Shown one piece after another: positions 17,357 to 20,056 of a DNA stretch of 20,056 bases (positions are counted from its first letter, which is position 1; each line of letters opens with the position of its first letter). Both the position numbers and the translations under genes were made by a program. This DNA is from Didymodactylos carnosus (Eukaryota; Rotifera; Eurotatoria; Philodinida; Philodinidae): the NCBI GenBank assembly GCA_905250885.1, contig CAJNOQ010003512.1, positions 1 through 20,056 on the forward strand, given 5' to 3'. The notes beneath the pieces were generated by a model. The model made no database searches and was not told where the DNA came from. It was given only the letters and a program-made list of their open reading frames with translations.

Positions 17357-18142
17357 TTATAACAGAAAACAGGTGATAGTTGACTTTCCTAATTCTACGT
17401 TCTGTTTGTTTTTCACTGATGCAATTATCATTGCTAATTCAATAATTGGTTCCACTCTTGCCATATCCTGCTGATCTGTAAACTTTCCATCGCTTGGATC
17501 AAGAATGATTGCTTTTGTTTTAGTTCCATAGTATGGCCACGTTGTTGGACACTTGAAATCCAATTTTATTACTGTGTGATGATTAGCAAACTGGAAAACA
17601 TACGAAAGCAACGATTCCAATCTACACCATGCTCTTTCACTATAATCTTCTGTCTCAAGTCTCAGGAATCTTTCACAGCACGTTACCCAGAGTGGAAGCA
17701 ATGGAAGTGCAGACGTCGTATCATGTTGATCAATACAACAAAAATCAATCCAATAGAAAATTTCGGGCAGAAAGCCATGCTGTTCGAGTACCCACCTCCT
17801 TCTCCAGAGTGAAAACTCATTTAATACCTTTGCCTTGATATTATCTACTGAATCCGGATGAGCTTCGGTTGGATCTAGTCTGGAACGTAACCAACGATGG
17901 CTAACCATAAAGATTTCACATTTGCCAGCACCATACGAATCAATTCCTTTGATTGCATCAACAGCGAGATTTTCGTCACTGTGTGGAATTCTTTTTTCTT
18001 GTTCAATTTGAGACCAATGTAACAACCTCATACGAGGCCCATTGAGATCATTGGCAAGCTTGATAAGAGGTCGACGATCACAGAATGGGGCATTGAGAAT
18101 ACAAGTCGAACTGATCAGTGCTTCCTTGGCGTGAGACCACAT
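17357..18142 (-). CDS. Uncharacterised SHRW / WIDFCCIDQ / AWCRLE domain protein, 261 aa
   Basis: A single uninterrupted ORF; a stop codon lies directly before the ATG at 18142, so this start is the only one unless an unseen exon splices in. Ordered motifs: MVSHRWLRSRLDPTEAHPDS (about 79-98), FYWIDFCCIDQHD (129-141) and EDYSERAWCRLESLLSY (165-181). A beta-strand ending in SHRW, a second strand with W-I/L-D-x-C-C-I-D-Q and a later AWCRLE recur, as I recall, in uncharacterised proteins of algae, oomycetes and bdelloids. They resemble the strand-loop layout of HET/TIR-type folds. In those families the domain often acts in recognition or NAD-linked signalling; function here is not established. No signal peptide or membrane segment is apparent. 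The C-terminus (about 240-261) is unremarkable. No intron is evident. Confidence 0.78.
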   Translation of the reverse strand: MWSHAKEALISSTCILNAPFCDRRPLIKLANDLNGPRMRLLHWSQIEQEKRIPHSDENLAVDAIKGIDSYGAGKCEIFMVSHRWLRSRLDPTEAHPDSVDNIKAKVLNEFSLWRRRWVLEQHGFLPEIFYWIDFCCIDQHDTTSALPLLPLWVTCCERFLRLETEDYSERAWCRLESLLSYVFQFANHHTVIKLDFKCPTTWPYYGTKTKAIILDPSDGKFTDQQDMARVEPIIELAMIIASVKNKQNVELGKSTITCFLL

Positions 18143-18543
18143 TCAGAAGTCAATCAATATTTCTTCTGTCGCCAAGTGAAGAATAGAATCTTGAAGGTTG
18201 TTTTGACCTAATAAAAAATAAAAAAAAGGTTCTGTAAAACCATTCCGTAATAATACGCTAGCAACATGAAAGTATAGATTCTACTTTTTCTTCTTACTTG
18301 CGTTTATTATTTGTAATAGAGCTCTAGCTTATAAGGATTCATCACGTAACACATACAGAACTCTGCATGCAAGATATATCTGCTCATAGGAGAAAATGAA
18401 AAGAATATTTTTTCTATATGTCTCTCTTTTTTGATGTCTTCGATTAATCATCATTCCAAACAGAAGTGAAAATAAAACTTCTTTCCATACAACAAATACT
18501 TTTAAATAAGAACAGACACACTCGACAAGTGGAGTAATTTCAT

Positions 18544-18693
18544 TAGAGCACTAGCAAATAAGGAGATATCTCTTTTCGCACATGCATATCTTTCTGTTCT
18601 CTTTCGTTTCAATCGACGCGCTGAGACAAAAAAACGTTGGCACACGAGATATCGTATGTGAAAAGAGATATCTCCTTATTTGCTAGTGCTCTA
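18544..18693. mobile_element. Palindromic MITE, 150 bp, 34-bp perfect TIRs
   Basis: The left arm 18544-18577 (starting TAGAGCACTAGCAAATAAGG) is the exact inverse of 18660-18693, and imperfect pairing continues for about 15 bp further inward. No 8-bp duplication is present. The ends allow either a TA duplication (Tc1/mariner-like, element then starting GAGCAC) or a 3-bp ATT duplication, so the superfamily is undecided. No coding capacity. Confidence 0.85.
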
Positions 18694-19652
18694 TTATTCT
18701 ATCCTTATTTTTGAACTTTTTCCAAAAAGTCTTTGACCATTGTGTAACTGAAAGTCTCAGTAATCGAATGAAAAAAAGGATTTACAGTTTAGCAGTTGAA
18801 ATTGTTTAAACAAGTTAACAAGTTTACTTTTTTTCTAACAGCTTCCTTTGTTTATTTATATCTGCATGATGTTGTATCTTTATGTCTGCATCTTTTTCTT
18901 TCTGCATGATCTCTGTATGATCAGTAGAACAACTCGTTTAGATTTTTTTGCACTGTTTCCTATACAATGCTCAACGACAAGATCTTTCACAAAAACTTTC
19001 TTTTATGCCTACATTCTCAGCTGACACCTTGTTACTGAATGGCTTAAACTTTGATCATGATACTTTAACATGTTTACTGGATACAGTCCTCTTGTATATT
19101 CAACAAACGAACAGATTTGAATAACTACAGACATAGCAAGTTTCAATTTCCAATTTTTATGATATTCATCCTTTCTGTGTCGTCCAGCCTGTCTGCTTAG
19201 TTTTTTTATATTGTTACTCTTTTGTTTTTCTTAACGATAATTACCCTTCTCTGAGCACTTACGGACAACATCTTTATTATTGTTAGATCCATAATGGTCT
19301 TTGACCGCTGACCTTTTTTCTCAGAATCAATAAAGATATACAACAACTCGTTTAGTTGATCGTTTTAAAGTGATGACTCGTTCTCATGTTAAAAATATCT
19401 TTTTCCTTTTTTATTCTGCATTAGCAAATGTGGTCGAATGTTATCGTGTGCGAGATAAAGAAAAAGCACTATATGGCAGAGCTCTAATATATCTACATGC
19501 TGCATCTACATGATGTATCTTTTTCTTCTTTATCTGCTTGATCTATGATGTGTCATAAATAAAGCAACGGTTCTGCGCTTCTTAGGACTGTCTACAAAGG
19601 ATGACTCATTCTCCTATGATCACAAGGCAATCATGAAAGTACGCCAATATGT
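18694..19652. other. Non-coding, pyrimidine-rich degenerate repeats
   Basis: Recurring CTGCATGAT, ATCTTTTTCTT, ACAACTCGTTTAG and GATGACTC(G/A)TTCTC words (for example near 18860-18930, 19340-19400, 19490-19550 and 19600) suggest old, diverged tandem duplications. No gene seen. Confidence 0.4.
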
Positions 19653-19729
19653 CTTTCGCCAAGTAGACGTTCGCCAATTGGCGAGCGTCCATGGGTTGTA
19701 TTGGTGAAAGTCCACTTGAACTGTATGAC
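19653..19729. repeat. Imperfect palindrome around TCGCCAATTGGCGA
   Basis: The central 24 bp (19666-19689) is an inverted repeat with one mismatched pair around CCAATTGG. Outer words CTTTCGCCAA and TTGGTGAAAG pair further out. It is likely the core of a small foldback element; no TSD was identified. Confidence 0.5.
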
Positions 19730-19929
19730 TTTAGTTGTGTTGTCTGTCTATGCAAGTCATATTTTTTTATGACAATACAGATACATCTTGTTTTTTCTTT
19801 TTTCGACGTTTTTTACGAAGCGCTTGTGCAGTGGAAATCAAAATCTAGGGCGATTTAAAATTCCCCTAAAGAGTGTTTGATTGATATTTAGCATACTGAT
19901 ATTGATAGTTTATTTAATTAATAAATAAT

Positions 19930-20056
19930 TTATACATTCAAACATCGACATTTTTTTTTTGGATGGCACTTTGTACAACATAAAACACCTTTAGATTTAC
20001 ATGGACAAGCTTTGGTTGAACACGTTGATTTACAATTACAACCTGAAGTACAAAAC
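19930..20056 (-). CDS. 3' end of a gene ending in a CXC-type cysteine-rich motif (partial)
   Basis: The minus-strand frame enters from beyond the window end and stops at TAA 19930-19932. The visible 41 residues contain twelve cysteines: FCTSGCNCKSTC, then STKACPCKSKGVLCC, then TKCHPKKKCRCLNV. The CxC / C-x4-CxC / CC / CxxCH spacing resembles tesmin/TSO1-like (CXC) zinc-binding segments and the short Cys-rich tails at the C-terminus of some transposon- or retroelement-derived proteins. Such tails typically bind zinc and nucleic acid. An AATAAA on the same strand lies just past the stop (complement of 19909-19914), supporting a real 3' end. Parent gene unknown because the rest is outside the window. 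Confidence 0.65.
   Translation of the reverse strand, partial: FCTSGCNCKSTCSTKACPCKSKGVLCCTKCHPKKKCRCLNV

Noticed and set aside
17576-17838. Plus-strand ORFs opposite the SHRW-motif gene
   Set aside because: Antisense shadows of the 261-aa minus-strand gene.
1-20056. CRISPR arrays, tRNA or rRNA genes
   Set aside because: No regularly spaced direct repeats with unique spacers, no cloverleaf with A/B boxes and no rRNA signature seen on either strand.

Overview
The window looks like AT-rich nuclear DNA of a small invertebrate, most likely a bdelloid rotifer. The signs are a gene with GT-AG introns, a secreted phage tail-collar-type protein encoded as an intron-containing gene, an intronless gene with SHRW / WIDFCCIDQ / AWCRLE motifs, and many small, decayed, structurally diverse DNA transposon remnants. 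The organism assignment is inference; no rRNA, tRNA or taxon-diagnostic gene is visible. There are no bacterial operon features, ribosome-binding sites or CRISPR arrays.

Layout. (1) 1-1.7 kb: a GC-rich, hAT-like transposon end (about 178-288), then a plus-strand reading frame open from 290 to 1693 except for two single in-frame TAA codons. It is probably a decayed retroelement-type ORF. (2) 1.7-3.95 kb: non-coding, with two textbook miniature transposons, each with a perfect 8-bp target-site duplication (2012-2269 and 3146-3281). (3) 3.95-5.53 kb: decayed minus-strand coding segments of an unrecognised gene, ending in a 310-bp block that recurs identically at 10340-10649. (4) 5.66-8.66 kb: the best gene, three exons (5659-6461, 7074-7183, 7511-8661) giving a 687-residue protein with a signal peptide, a novel N-terminal region and a C-terminal phage tail-collar / HxH-rich tip-like region. 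(5) 9.2-10.65 kb: a second decayed minus-strand copy of part of the gene in (3), again next to the 310-bp block. (6) 10.65-12.74 kb: non-coding with dispersed repeats. (7) 12750-14402: a 1.65-kb hAT-like element with near-matching 8-bp duplications and a large internal foldback. (8) 14.4-17.3 kb: non-coding, with several simple palindromic repeat families. (9) 17357-18142, minus: a complete 261-residue protein with a conserved but unnamed domain. (10) 18.1-19.9 kb: non-coding with a 150-bp palindromic MITE. (11) 19930-end, minus: the 3' end of a gene ending in a cysteine-rich CXC-type motif.

The tail-collar gene lies between two related, broken gene copies and between two identical 310-bp direct repeats 5,119 bp apart. 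That arrangement is the most unusual thing here. It could be a mobilised or duplicated cargo segment, an atypical LTR-like element, or an assembly artefact; the sequence alone does not decide.
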